NCBI GenBank assembly: GCA_021776095.1
Contig: JAJFGO010000038.1
Coordinates: forward strand, 31,163-95,162
Origin: Kiloniellaceae bacterium
Lineage (GTDB): Bacteria; Pseudomonadota; Alphaproteobacteria; Kiloniellales; J153
Reading direction: 5' to 3'
Length of the DNA stretch: 64,000 nt
A program made the translations under genes and the position numbers. Numbering within the stretch: position 1 is the stretch's first letter; each line of letters starts with the position of its first letter. Positions 17,365 to 26,110 of the stretch are shown here, in pieces. The notes below the pieces were generated by a model. It was given only the letters and a program-made list of their open reading frames with translations, was not told where the DNA came from and did no database searches.

Positions 17365-17694
17365 CTAGCGTTTAGGGCCGCGTGAGACGCTGTGTGAGGT
17401 CTGGTGCAGCATCCGCCCCTCCGCGGACCAGACCGCGCCGCGGCCGCGATCTTCGATATGAACGATGTGCCTGTCGCCGAGCATGGCCCCGATCGCCGCG
17501 CTTATGGCCGCAACATGTTCGGGTGGAACGACCGTGGCAGCCGGCTGGAGCGGCGCCGCAACCGGAGCCGGCGCCTGCTGCCGGGTCAACAGAGGTAGGG
17601 CCAAGACAATGCCCTTGATGGTCGCGGCTATGACGAAAGAGATTGCGATCGCCAGGGCATAAATACCGATCGAGAGGCCAATCAAGTCGCTCAT
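17365..17694 (-). CDS. OadG/MmdC-like small membrane subunit of the Na+-translocating decarboxylase
   Basis: The 109-residue product has one N-terminal membrane helix (about 8-35), a Pro/Ala-rich linker and a C-terminal part with 'HVAAISAAIGAMLGDRHIVHI', as in gamma/delta subunits that tie the carboxyltransferase to the beta subunit. Similarity is structural rather than strong in sequence, and position between the alpha and carrier genes is the main support. Its start lies 40 bp after the carboxyltransferase stop. Confidence 0.75.
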   Translation of the reverse strand: MSDLIGLSIGIYALAIAISFVIAATIKGIVLALPLLTRQQAPAPVAAPLQPAATVVPPEHVAAISAAIGAMLGDRHIVHIEDRGRGAVWSAEGRMLHQTSHSVSRGPKR

Positions 17695-17734
17695 TCAAAT
17701 GCGCTTTCCTTTGAGGTCGCGGTGTCGCGCGGCC

Positions 17735-19267
17735 TTACATGGGATTGTTGCCGTGCTTTTTCGGCGGGCGCAGTTCGCGTTTGGCCAGGACCTTGCGCAG
17801 CGCCAGGGCGACCATCCAGCGGGTTTCGGCTGGCTCGATCACGTCGGTAATATAGCCATGGGCGGCGGACAGATACGGCGCGGCGAATTCCGCGCGATAG
17901 CGCGCGGCGAGCTCGGCCGACTTCGCGCTGGGATTCTCGGCCTGGGCGATCTCCTTGCGGTACAGGATCTTGACCGCGCCCTCCGCGCCCATGACTGCAA
18001 TTTCGGCTGTCGGCCAGGCGTAGACGCAGTCCGCACCCATCTCCAGGGCGCACATGGCCAGGTAGGAGCCGCCGTAGGCCTTGCGCATGATCACGGTCAG
18101 CTTAGGCACCGTCGCGGCGGCATAGGCGTAAAGCATCTTGGCGCCGTGGCGGATGATGCCGCCGCGCTCTTGCTCCACGCCGGGCAGGAACCCGGGCACG
18201 TCCACCAGAGTGACCAAGGGGATGTTGAAAATGTTGCACAAGCGCACGAAGCGCGAGCCCTTGTCGGAGGCGTCGATATCCAGCGCTCCGGCGCGCACGG
18301 TCGGCTGATTGGCGACGATGCCGACCACAACGCCCTCGATCCGGCCGAAGCCGACGATCAGGTTCTGCGCCCAGCCACCGTGGATCTCCAAAAAGTCACC
18401 CCGGTCGAGCAGCCGTTTGATCACCGGGCGCACGTCCATGGCCTCGCCCGGGTCCGACGGGATCAGGGCGTTCATGCCGTCGTCCGGCTCCTGCGCCAGG
18501 TCGGCACTTGGCCGGTGCGGCGGGTCCTCGGTGTTGTTCGACGGCAGATAGCTCAGCAGCTCGCGCGCCAAATCGATCGCGTGGCGGTCGTCGCGCGCAA
18601 CCAGATGGACGTTGCCGCTGACCGTGGAATGCATGGCCGCGCCGCCGATCTCGTCCATGGTGGTATCGCGGCCGGTGACGGCCTTGATGACCCCCGGACC
18701 GGTGATGAACATGTGGGCGTTCTTCTCGGTCATGATGATGAAGTCCATCAAGGCCGGAGAGTAGGCGGCGCCGCCGGCGCAAGGGCCGGCGATGATCGCG
18801 ATCTGCGGTACGACACCCGATAAGAGGACGTTGTTGTAAAACACCCGGCCATAACCCGATAGCGCATCGACGCCCTCTTGGATCCGCGCGCCGCCGGAAT
18901 CCTTGAAGGCGATCAGCGGCACGCCGACCTTTTTGGCCTGGCGCATGACCTCGACGATTTTCATGGCGTGGGCCTTGCCCAGGGTTCCCGCGGCGACGGT
19001 GAAATCCTGACTGAGAATGGCGACCAGGCGGCCGTCGACATATCCGGTGCCGACCACCACACCGTCGGCCGGAAGCGCCTTTTCGCCGGGACGGACGTGG
19101 GCGCCAGATTCCTGAAATGTATGCGGCTGGCACAGGGCCTCGACCCGCTCGCGCGCGCTCATCAATCCTTTCGCGCGGCGCGCGGCCAGCTTGTCCGCGC
19201 CACCGCCCTGCCGGATGGCCTCGCGCCGATGCCGCAGGTCCGCGACGAGCTTGGTATCGAGTGACAC
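17735..19267 (-). CDS. Carboxyltransferase (alpha) subunit, methylmalonyl-CoA decarboxylase type
   Basis: Transfers the carboxyl group from an acyl-CoA, probably (S)-methylmalonyl-CoA, to biotin. The 510-residue crotonase-fold protein has the two carboxyltransferase halves with 'KDSGGARIQEGVDALSGYG', 'GPCAGGAAYSPALMDF', 'GGAAMHSTVSG' and 'DVPGFLPGVEQERGGIIRHG'. A reading to 19336 is possible, but the GTG at 19267 follows a near-perfect GGGGAGGTGACC ribosome site, so I use it. Similar proteins act in propionyl-CoA carboxylase; the adjacent beta and gamma subunits decide for the Na+ pump. Confidence 0.9.
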   Translation of the reverse strand: MSLDTKLVADLRHRREAIRQGGGADKLAARRAKGLMSARERVEALCQPHTFQESGAHVRPGEKALPADGVVVGTGYVDGRLVAILSQDFTVAAGTLGKAHAMKIVEVMRQAKKVGVPLIAFKDSGGARIQEGVDALSGYGRVFYNNVLLSGVVPQIAIIAGPCAGGAAYSPALMDFIIMTEKNAHMFITGPGVIKAVTGRDTTMDEIGGAAMHSTVSGNVHLVARDDRHAIDLARELLSYLPSNNTEDPPHRPSADLAQEPDDGMNALIPSDPGEAMDVRPVIKRLLDRGDFLEIHGGWAQNLIVGFGRIEGVVVGIVANQPTVRAGALDIDASDKGSRFVRLCNIFNIPLVTLVDVPGFLPGVEQERGGIIRHGAKMLYAYAAATVPKLTVIMRKAYGGSYLAMCALEMGADCVYAWPTAEIAVMGAEGAVKILYRKEIAQAENPSAKSAELAARYRAEFAAPYLSAAHGYITDVIEPAETRWMVALALRKVLAKRELRPPKKHGNNPM

Positions 19268-19363
19268 GGTCACCTCCCCGGTGCGGGACCGGCGGCGATT
19301 TTCTCGACCGGTAGTCCCGTTATTGATTGTTCCCAATTTACCAGGAAACCAGGTCGGCCCAAG

Positions 19364-19377
19364 TTGATCGAGGTCAA
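19364..19377 (+). promoter_or_regulatory. FNR/FixK-type box upstream of the CBS gene at 19451
   Basis: TTGATCGAGGTCAA matches TTGAT-N4-GTCAA. A TAGGCT hexamer at 19399-19404 begins 28.5 bp from its centre, giving a predicted start near 19411 and a leader of about 40 nt to the CBS-protein ATG. This is the geometry of a class II FNR promoter. The carboxyltransferase gene is divergent (start 19267), but no matching -10 is evident on that side. Confidence 0.65.
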
Positions 19378-19450
19378 TATGCCGTCGCGGGGAATGTGTA
19401 GGCTGTAGCGCGCGCGGCAGCCGGTAGGTTATTCGAGGAGGAGCCCGACC

Positions 19451-19888
19451 ATGTTGGATCGGACCATTGCAGGACTGATCGAGGGACAGGACCTATTGCG
19501 CCTGCCGGGCGACACCAAGGTGCGCGAGGCGGCACGGCAAATGTCGGCGCGTCATGTCGGTGCGATCCTGGTCCATGACGCCGATAAAGATTGTGGGGTC
19601 TTCACCGAACGCGACATGCTCGACCGGGTCGTCGCCGGCGGCTTGCCGCCCGACGAAACGGCCTTGCGGGAGGTTATGACTCCCGACCCCGCTTTCGTCG
19701 GCCCCGAGGATACCGTCCGCGCGGCGATCTTCGCCATGAAGCGGCAGCGCAGCCGGCACCTCATGGTCAAGGATCGCGGCAAGGTCTTCGCGATCGTTTC
19801 GGTCCGCGATCTCCTGCGCTCCGTGGTCGAGGAAAGCACGGAGAACCAGCAGGTGTTGGACGATCTTTGGGAAGGTTTCCCCGTTTAG
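19451..19888 (+). CDS. CBS-pair protein
   Basis: A 145-residue protein consisting of two CBS repeats (about 10-65 and 75-135; 'GAILVHDADKDCGVFTERDML', 'VMTPDPAFVGPEDTV', 'HLMVKDRGKVFAIVSVRDLL'). Such stand-alone pairs bind AMP/ATP or similar ligands and act as energy sensors on partners. The ATG follows a GAGGAGGAG ribosome site. An FNR-type box lies 74 bp upstream, and histidine-phosphatase and hemerythrin genes follow closely (33 and 28 bp). Confidence 0.88.
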   Translation: MLDRTIAGLIEGQDLLRLPGDTKVREAARQMSARHVGAILVHDADKDCGVFTERDMLDRVVAGGLPPDETALREVMTPDPAFVGPEDTVRAAIFAMKRQRSRHLMVKDRGKVFAIVSVRDLLRSVVEESTENQQVLDDLWEGFPV

Positions 19889-19921
19889 CGGGCCACAAGC
19901 GGGCCGGAGGAGTATGGATGC

Positions 19922-20482
19922 GTGGCAGAGACCGGCTTTGAGTTTGGCGTCACGCCCTTCTATTTTCTGCGTCATGGCGAGACTTACGAAAGTGAGCAGG
20001 GAATCCTGCAGGGCCAGAGTGAGACCGATCTGACCGTCCGGGGGCGTCGTTCGGCCGAGCGGGCGGCGGAGCTAATGTCGAATGTGCCTTTGGGATCGAT
20101 TTATTCCAGCCCGCTCAAACGCACCATGATGACGGCTTCGATTATCGGCATGTTCAATGGCGCGCCGGTTTTCCATCTCCCCGGCCTGATGGAGCGCCAT
20201 TGGGGCCAGTTCGAAGGCCGGCCGAAGGACTTGCGGCCGCCGATTGTCAACCCGCGAAGCGCCGAATCGATCGAAGACTTCGAACACCGCGTCTTGGACG
20301 CCATGAGGTCGATTGCGGGCCCCTCGCCGGTTCTGGTGGTGGCCCATTCCGGTGTGTTTCGGATCATCTGCGGTTTCGCTGGGCTGCCAGCGGATAGCGC
20401 GGTATCTGTCGCCAGTGGCCAGGCCTTGTGGTTGAAGCCGCCGGAGGATGGGACGCGACCGTGGCATATCCGTGCGGTATGA
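19922..20482 (+). CDS. Histidine phosphatase family protein (phosphoglycerate mutase-like)
   Basis: The 186-residue protein carries the RHG motif near its start ('FYFLRHGETYESEQG', catalytic His about 20), 'SSPLKRTMMTA', the Glu-bearing 'LMERHWGQFEG' and the second histidine in 'VLVVAHSGVFR'. This fits the broad-specificity phosphatase branch rather than glycolytic mutases. The start codon is GTG at 19922, preceded by GGAGGAG; two ATGs just before it are out of frame. It is the middle gene of CBS, phosphatase, hemerythrin. The substrate is unknown. Confidence 0.85.
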   Translation: MAETGFEFGVTPFYFLRHGETYESEQGILQGQSETDLTVRGRRSAERAAELMSNVPLGSIYSSPLKRTMMTASIIGMFNGAPVFHLPGLMERHWGQFEGRPKDLRPPIVNPRSAESIEDFEHRVLDAMRSIAGPSPVLVVAHSGVFRIICGFAGLPADSAVSVASGQALWLKPPEDGTRPWHIRAV

Positions 20483-20510
20483 CCGGCCGGGCCAAAGAGG
20501 ACGCGCAGCC

Positions 20511-21050
20511 ATGAGCCAGACCGCAGGTGCCGAAAAATCCGGTGACATCTCACCTCTGCCCGATCCGATCGACTTCATTCTCCACGAACACGACCGGCAA
20601 GTCGAAATCTGCGATGCGCTGGAAACCCTGATCAGCGTCTTGGATCTGGAGCCGGTCAGGGCCCGGGCCGGCGCGCTCTTGCACTTTCTGACCGTTGACC
20701 TGCCCCTGCACATCGAGGACGAGGAACTTGACCTGTTTCCCCTGCTCCGGGCCCGCTGCGAACCGTCGGACGAGATGGCCGAGGTCTTGGATCAACTGAC
20801 CTTGGAGCACGAGGAGGACCGGGAGTTGGCCTCTGTAATCGTGGCCGATCTGACGGCGCTTCGCGACGGCCGCGAGCCCTCCCATATGGTCCGTTTCCAC
20901 AGCAATGTGCGGGCCTTTTGCGAACTGCAGCGGCGTCACCTGATTTGGGAGAACCGTTTGGTGCTTCCCCTGGCCCGCGGTCAGCTGAGCGTCGCGGACA
21001 AGGCGGATTTGGGCCAGCGCATGATCGCGCGGCGCGCGGTCGGCTCCTAG
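20511..21050 (+). CDS. Hemerythrin HHE-domain protein
   Basis: The 179-residue helical protein has the di-iron ligand pattern expected of HHE domains: 'LHEHDRQ' (about 25-29), 'HIEDEELDLFPLL', 'LEHEEDRE' and a late 'RRHLIWENRLVLPLA'. Such proteins bind O2 or NO, or handle iron, in bacteria facing changing oxygen. The ATG at 20511 has an AAAGAGG site. Co-transcription with the FNR-box CBS gene fits an oxygen-linked role. Its TAG stop is the start of repeat copy 2. Confidence 0.85.
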   Translation: MSQTAGAEKSGDISPLPDPIDFILHEHDRQVEICDALETLISVLDLEPVRARAGALLHFLTVDLPLHIEDEELDLFPLLRARCEPSDEMAEVLDQLTLEHEEDRELASVIVADLTALRDGREPSHMVRFHSNVRAFCELQRRHLIWENRLVLPLARGQLSVADKADLGQRMIARRAVGS

Positions 21051-21189
21051 AGCGGCATCCGATCCCTTGGACCCGCTTTCAGCGATCCAAGGGAGCGGAT
21101 AAAGCTGCTCTACCTCATTGAAGAGTAGAGCAATTTCATCTGAACGAACCGAACCGTATCGGTTCTATTCGTTCAGATATTGCTCTAGA
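21047..21189. repeat. CTAG-bounded double-hairpin intergenic repeat, copy 2 (inverted)
   Basis: A 143-bp reverse-complement copy of the element at 14321-14462, differing at only a handful of positions. It has the same CTAGAGC/GCTCTAG ends and the same two internal palindromes. As in copy 1, the first CTAG provides the stop codon of the upstream gene, here hemerythrin. The following 50 bp (GAGCGTCATTG... and an 'ATTCGGAACATGATCCGAA' palindrome) may be another short repeat. Confidence 0.85.
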
Positions 21190-21239
21190 GCGTCATTGCC
21201 GGACGTGACCAAAAATTCGGAACATGATCCGAAACCGAA

Positions 21240-22424
21240 TTAAATAAAGACCTCGGTCGGTTTGGCCGTCAGGCGGTCCAAAAGCGCCCGCATAATTATG
21301 GCCATGATCTCGCGGACGACCTGTTGGCGGTTCTCGTTGACGATGATCGGGATCTGGCGGCGGTCGGCTTCCGACAGAAGGTGAGACTGCAGGCGCCAGA
21401 TCGAATCGAAGTTATCCAAATAACGATCGGCGCGCCGGTAAACGGTTCGCTCGCCCCGGCCTCGAAATCTGGCTCGCAACTTCTCCGGGTTGAGTGCCGC
21501 CAGCATGATCGGAATCACGATAACATCTTGCCCGGTGGGAACTTTGTCTGCCATGCCCGGTTGCACATGGACGCCCTCCAAAATGAGCGACGCCGACTCA
21601 CGCAACGAACGGCCGATGACGGCCTCGCAGGGGACCGACAGTAACTCGGCTTGTGCTTGGTAGCCGGCTACAAGCCGCGTATCCGAAACCGGGTCCTCGT
21701 CGGTTTCGCCCGGCAGCGCGATCCAGGCGTCGTAGGACGAGCGGTGCAGCACGGGCAACAGACGTTCGGGCAGCATCACGCGCATGACTTCGCGCAACAG
21801 GTCGGTCGATTGAATCCGCACGATCGCAAGCCGCTGAGCGATCTCGGTCGCGACCGCGCTTTTCCCGGTTCCAGGGGCACCGCCGATCAAAAGCACTATG
21901 GGACGCTGATCTTGAAAATAGTTCACCAGGGCCGAGTAGCGCTGGGCGGCCTCCGCGCCGAGGGAAAACCGGATATAGCGGTAGGTCAGGAAGCCAAGCT
22001 GTCGCGCCGGAACTTCTTCCAGCTCCTTTTCCATCAGATGACGAAAGATGGATGTGGTTACGTTGTTCGACTCCTCGTCGGAAAGGCCGCTCGATTCGAG
22101 CACCCGACGATGCTGTTCCCGTGAGAAAAGGCTGGTGTGGTCGTAGGCGTCGCGGATTACGATGGTGCCGGGCGGGGCCGCGGGGTGCTGGTAGCGATGC
22201 ACCACCGCTGTGCCGAATTGGGCGACACACTCCAGAACCGCGCTGCGCAGCTGCGCTGTGGTCACCTCCGTTGTTTCCTCGAACAGTTTTCGAACTTCGG
22301 CCGACACCGCATAGGCATCTTCGAATGACAAGCCGGCGTCTTGCAACGACCGGGTCAGGATGCCCCGCATGAAGGGAAACCGTGTCGCACCGTCATCCTG
22401 TTCAACGACAAATAGCTTTGCCAT
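21240..22424 (-). CDS. 2-phosphoglycerate kinase-like protein with ATP-cone domain
   Basis: The 394-residue protein has an N-terminal ATP-cone-like region (about 14-90, 'PFMRGILTRSLQDAGLS') and a P-loop kinase domain with 'GGAPGTGKS' at 181-189, then 'ILEGVHVQPG'. This arrangement is that of archaeal 2-phosphoglycerate kinases, which make 2,3-bisphosphoglycerate. Bacterial members are of uncertain function. The ATG at 22424 has a GGAG site 8 bases upstream; an ATG at 22445 lacks one. The next gene on the same strand (CBS) is 217 bp upstream, so it may have its own promoter. Confidence 0.75.
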   Translation of the reverse strand: MAKLFVVEQDDGATRFPFMRGILTRSLQDAGLSFEDAYAVSAEVRKLFEETTEVTTAQLRSAVLECVAQFGTAVVHRYQHPAAPPGTIVIRDAYDHTSLFSREQHRRVLESSGLSDEESNNVTTSIFRHLMEKELEEVPARQLGFLTYRYIRFSLGAEAAQRYSALVNYFQDQRPIVLLIGGAPGTGKSAVATEIAQRLAIVRIQSTDLLREVMRVMLPERLLPVLHRSSYDAWIALPGETDEDPVSDTRLVAGYQAQAELLSVPCEAVIGRSLRESASLILEGVHVQPGMADKVPTGQDVIVIPIMLAALNPEKLRARFRGRGERTVYRRADRYLDNFDSIWRLQSHLLSEADRRQIPIIVNENRQQVVREIMAIIMRALLDRLTAKPTEVFI

Positions 22425-22641
22425 GGGATCAGCTCCAGAGCCCAATTCGCCTCGACCACACCTTACATGGATTGGCTGGGTCGTCCGCAGAAAGAATGCA
22501 GAAACTGGCGGAGGGAAACGCTTGTCGAGGCGGCGCGCCCGCGCCGAAACGCCCGGATGACGAAATTGGCTGGAACAACCGCGGAGATGGGGCGAAACGG
22601 GGCTTGGATTGACGATTCAAAGGCGGCGGTCTCCTGCCCGC

Positions 22642-23097
22642 TTAGTCCTCGTCGGCCGACCGGGTGGCCGCGGCAACGACCTGCTCGCGAAGCACATCGG
22701 CGCGCAATCTTAGCTCCGACAACACGCTGTCTACGACATCGCTGACGCTAACGATCCCCAACAACGCGCCGTCCTCGACGACCGGAAGGTGGCGAATACG
22801 ACCGGCCGACATCTGCTCCATAAGATCCTCGGTGCTGCTCTGGCGCGTGCAAGTGACGACCGAACGGCTCATCAGATCGGATGCGGGCATGGCAAGCGCA
22901 GGCTCGCCGTGCTGGGCTATGGCGCCAACGATGTCGCGCTCCGAGATGATTCCGGCCAAGCCGCCGTCCTCGCCTTTCACCACGGCCGCGCCGATCCGTT
23001 CCTTCCGGAGCGTTTCGGCTACGTCGCGTACCGACGTTCCGGCCAGCACCGCGACCACACGATCACCTTTTCGCTCAATAATGCCGGAAACTTGCAT
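22642..23097 (-). CDS. CBS-pair protein
   Basis: A second stand-alone CBS protein, 151 residues: repeat 1 about 8-62 ('GIISERDIVGAIAQHG'), repeat 2 about 72-130 ('LMSRSVVTCTRQSSTEDLM', 'LPVVEDGALLGIVSVSDVV'), and a short helical tail. It follows ppk1 by 60 bp on the same strand and may be co-transcribed with it. Ligand and partner are unknown. Confidence 0.87.
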   Translation of the reverse strand: MQVSGIIERKGDRVVAVLAGTSVRDVAETLRKERIGAAVVKGEDGGLAGIISERDIVGAIAQHGEPALAMPASDLMSRSVVTCTRQSSTEDLMEQMSAGRIRHLPVVEDGALLGIVSVSDVVDSVLSELRLRADVLREQVVAAATRSADED

Positions 23098-23157
23098 CCC
23101 GTTTTCTCCCGAACCTTACTGCATTACCCGGCGCGCCGCCGCCCCGTGCGGCTGTGC

Positions 23158-25596
23158 TTAGCGGACGTTGCGTCGCGCGATCGCTCTCGGCTTTAGCCGG
23201 CGCAGGCGCGTGACCTTGGTCAACCGCTTCTCGGCGGCCTCCATCATCAGGGCCTGACAGCCTTTGCTCTCTCGATCGTCGCCGGTGGGTACGCGCCGAA
23301 CGTAGCCGCCGTCCGGCTGCATCTCCCAAACATTGCGCTGATCGCCGATCTGTGCTTCGAAAAAATCGTTCATTTCTTCGCGCAAAGCGGGCGACTCGAT
23401 CGGCGCAACCAGCTCCACGCGGCTTTCCAGATTGCGGCGCATGAGGTCGGCCGAGCCGATAAAGTACTCCTCCTCGCCGCCGTTGCGGAAGTAGTAGATC
23501 CGGCAGTGTTCGAGGAACCGTCCCAAGACGCTGATCACCGTGATATTCTCGGAGAACCCAGGCAGCCCCGGCCGCACGCGGCAGGTGTCGCGCACGATCA
23601 ACTCCACCTTTACGCCGGCTCGCGACGCCCGGTATAGGGCCTCGGTCACATCCGCGTCCTCCAAGGCATTGGTCTTCAGGCGGATCAACCCGGACGTGCC
23701 GGCGGTATGCAGCGCGATCTCTCGGTCGATTTTCTGCAGGAGGGCCTTTTTGAGGAACTTGGGCGCGGTCAGCAATTTCCTGTAGTTACGCGAGGGTTTG
23801 CACCCGCTGGTCAGGTAGTTGAACAGCTCCGTCAGGTCGTGGCCGATGTCATCATCGCTGGTTAGGAGGCCCATATCGGAGTAAATCCGCGCGGTACCGG
23901 CATGATAATTTCCGGTTCCGATGTGGGCGTAGCGCCGCAGCCCCGTATAATCCTGGCGCACGACTAGAATGGCCTTGGCGTGGGTCTTCAGGCCGACGAC
24001 GCCGTAGGTAACGTGAATCCCGGCGTCCTCTAGGCGGCTGGCCCAGCGGATATTGGCGGCCTCGTCGAAGCGTGCCTTGAGTTCGACCGCCACGGCGACC
24101 TGTTTGCCGTTGCGGGCCGCCTCGATCAGGTATTCGAGGATCTCCGTGTCGGCCGAGGTGCGGTACAGCGTCATCTTGATCGCTCGCACCTTTGGGTCCC
24201 GGCTTGCCTCGCGAACGAAGCGTTCGACCGAAGAGGCAAAAGATTCATAGGGGAATTGCAGCAGAATTGACCCGGCATCGCGAATAACGTGGAATATGTT
24301 TCGCGAATCTTGAAGCTTCGCGTTCGTGATCGGGCGATGGTCGGGATCATGCATGTCTGGTACATCCATGCCTACGAGTTCTATGAGATCGCGCATGCAG
24401 AGCAAGCCGTCCGACTCGAATACGTCTTCGTTTTCGTCCAAGCCGAGTTCTGCCGCCAGCATGCCCCGGTGGACCGGATTCATGCCCTCCTGAATTTCCA
24501 GCCGCACGATCGGGGCGAACTTGCGATAGCGCAATTCCGTCTCGATCATACTGAGCAGGTCCTCGGCTTGTTCCTCGTCGATTTCCGTGTTCGCGTTGCG
24601 CGTGACCCGGAAGACCTCGCAGCATTCGATCTTCATATCTGGAAATAGAAGATCCAAATTATTGGCCATGACCGCTTCGAGCGGTACGAAGTCATTGCCG
24701 TCCCCGACACGCAGGAAACGCGGCACGCCAGATCCCAGGGGAACCTTAATGCGGTTCATCATCGGCTCTTCATCGTCGCGGTAGCGAAGAGTCACCAAGA
24801 GGCTGAGCGAAAGATTGGAGATGAAGGGGAATGGATGCGCCGGGTCCATCGCAAGCGGCGTGACCAAAGGCAAAATCTCTTTCAGGTACTTCTCTCGCAA
24901 ATTCGCGCGTTGCCGTTCGCTCAGTCCGTCGTAACCGGTAAGGCTTATGCCTTTCTTTTTCAGGCTCTTTAGCAGCGTCAGAAAGATCTGACGCATTTCA
25001 AGTTGCTGTTCCCGGACCGCCTGGCCGCACTGGGTGGCCTGTTCCTGCGGCGTCCGCCCGTCCACGGTGAGTTCGTGAACGCCGGTGGCGACCTGCTGTT
25101 TTAGGCCGCCGATGCGTTTCATGAAAAACTCATCCATATTGGAGCTGGCGATCGCTAGGAACTTGACCCGCTCAAGCAGGGGATTCCTGTCGTCCTGGGC
25201 TTCGTTGAGGACCCGGCGATTGAAGGCGAGCCAAGTGAGTTCCCGGTTGAGGTAGAGGGCCGGATCCTTCAGGTCGATATCCGGTTGGTCCGCATCGGCA
25301 GGAGGGGGTGCGACCTCAGCGCCGGGGATCGACTTTGTCAGGACCATGGTTTCGGTTTCGTTTCCGCTCGCCGGAGTTGCCGTGCCCCCCTTTGGAACGA
25401 TCAGTTCCTCGCCGGGCGGTTGGGCTTTAGGGGCGACCCGCCGGGGCCGCTTGGTCATGACCGGCTTCGGCCGCGCCTTGCGCGCCGGCCGGCTCGGCGA
25501 ATTGGCGGTTGGGCTCAAGGCATTGAGCGGTGGTTTTGGGTCCAAGTCGCTCCCGGTCTCTTTTGTCGCGGATTCAGTGTCGCCCTGAGATTTCAT
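23158..25596 (-). CDS. ppk1: Polyphosphate kinase 1
   Basis: Makes inorganic polyphosphate from ATP by way of a phosphohistidine. The 812-residue protein has all Ppk1 regions: N domain ('YLNRELTWLAFNRRVLNEAQ'), head domain, and the phospholipase-D-like C1/C2 domains with the catalytic histidine in 'YAHIGTGNYHAGTARIYSD' and 'SADLMRRNLESRVE'. About 110 residues of Pro/Lys/Arg-rich, probably disordered sequence precede the N domain, and a basic tail of about 40 residues follows. An FNR-type box lies about 400 bp upstream, ahead of a small gene. Phosphate import genes lie next to it. Confidence 0.95.
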   Translation of the reverse strand: MKSQGDTESATKETGSDLDPKPPLNALSPTANSPSRPARKARPKPVMTKRPRRVAPKAQPPGEELIVPKGGTATPASGNETETMVLTKSIPGAEVAPPPADADQPDIDLKDPALYLNRELTWLAFNRRVLNEAQDDRNPLLERVKFLAIASSNMDEFFMKRIGGLKQQVATGVHELTVDGRTPQEQATQCGQAVREQQLEMRQIFLTLLKSLKKKGISLTGYDGLSERQRANLREKYLKEILPLVTPLAMDPAHPFPFISNLSLSLLVTLRYRDDEEPMMNRIKVPLGSGVPRFLRVGDGNDFVPLEAVMANNLDLLFPDMKIECCEVFRVTRNANTEIDEEQAEDLLSMIETELRYRKFAPIVRLEIQEGMNPVHRGMLAAELGLDENEDVFESDGLLCMRDLIELVGMDVPDMHDPDHRPITNAKLQDSRNIFHVIRDAGSILLQFPYESFASSVERFVREASRDPKVRAIKMTLYRTSADTEILEYLIEAARNGKQVAVAVELKARFDEAANIRWASRLEDAGIHVTYGVVGLKTHAKAILVVRQDYTGLRRYAHIGTGNYHAGTARIYSDMGLLTSDDDIGHDLTELFNYLTSGCKPSRNYRKLLTAPKFLKKALLQKIDREIALHTAGTSGLIRLKTNALEDADVTEALYRASRAGVKVELIVRDTCRVRPGLPGFSENITVISVLGRFLEHCRIYYFRNGGEEEYFIGSADLMRRNLESRVELVAPIESPALREEMNDFFEAQIGDQRNVWEMQPDGGYVRRVPTGDDRESKGCQALMMEAAEKRLTKVTRLRRLKPRAIARRNVR

Positions 25597-25608
25597 AGTC
25601 CTACCATC

Positions 25609-25809
25609 CTATGCACCCGTTTCCTGGCCTTGCCTGGCTTTCTCGAATTCTCTGAGTTTCGCAGCCTGTTCGACGACAGGCAACGGACGGCTCCGCTCCG
25701 CGCTCTCGGCGCCGACGCCGTACCAGAACGCGGACCTTTCGGACGGGTCCCAACCGCTGCGTAACGTGCGGACCGCCGAGTTTAACAGTTCCCGATAGAC
25801 CAGTTTCAT
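25609..25809 (-). CDS. Small protein of unknown function upstream of ppk1
   Basis: A 66-residue reading frame starting 'MKLVYRELLNSAVRTLR', 12 bp before ppk1. The ATG at 25809 is preceded by GGGAGAATCGGCACC, a reasonable ribosome site, and codon use looks like that of its neighbours. No domain is recognised; it is charged and probably soluble. An upstream ATG at 25830 is possible but has no ribosome site. It could be a real co-transcribed gene or a chance frame in the ppk1 leader. Confidence 0.5.
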   Translation of the reverse strand: MKLVYRELLNSAVRTLRSGWDPSERSAFWYGVGAESAERSRPLPVVEQAAKLREFEKARQGQETGA

Positions 25810-25994
25810 GGTGCCGATTCTCCCTAGCATCGCCTTGTAGTACGCTGCGGCCGGGCGACGCCTCTTCGCTTTTCAGGATTCGGCCGGGAGGAACCACTTC
25901 CGTTACGGCGCCCGATGCAATCGTCGCGCCGCCCCACCTTCCCTTTTGAGCCTCTCGCCCGATTGAAGCCTTTGCTATTTCGGGCACAAATTCA

Positions 25995-26008
25995 TTGACC
26001 TAGGTCAT
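25995..26008 (-). promoter_or_regulatory. FNR/FixK-type box upstream of the small gene and ppk1
   Basis: TTGACCTAGGTCAT is a TTGAC-N4-GTCA(A/T) palindrome with one deviation at the last base. An AAGGCT hexamer (25972-25967) starts 29.5 bp from the centre on the minus strand, close to the spacing at the other boxes. A start near 25960 would give a leader of about 150 nt before 25809. Nothing else is evident in the 25810-26110 interval. Confidence 0.6.
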
Positions 26009-26110
26009 AGACGCCAGGCGTACCGTCCGAAATTCTTGCATTCAGCCGGTGGGGCCGGTTCTTTAACCATGACTTCTCCGTCCGAGGCCCGAAAACCCCC
26101 TCAATGGCGC

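Noticed and set aside
17699..18823. 374-codon plus-strand frame over the carboxyltransferase gene
   Set aside because: Shadow frame; the minus strand has all carboxyltransferase motifs.
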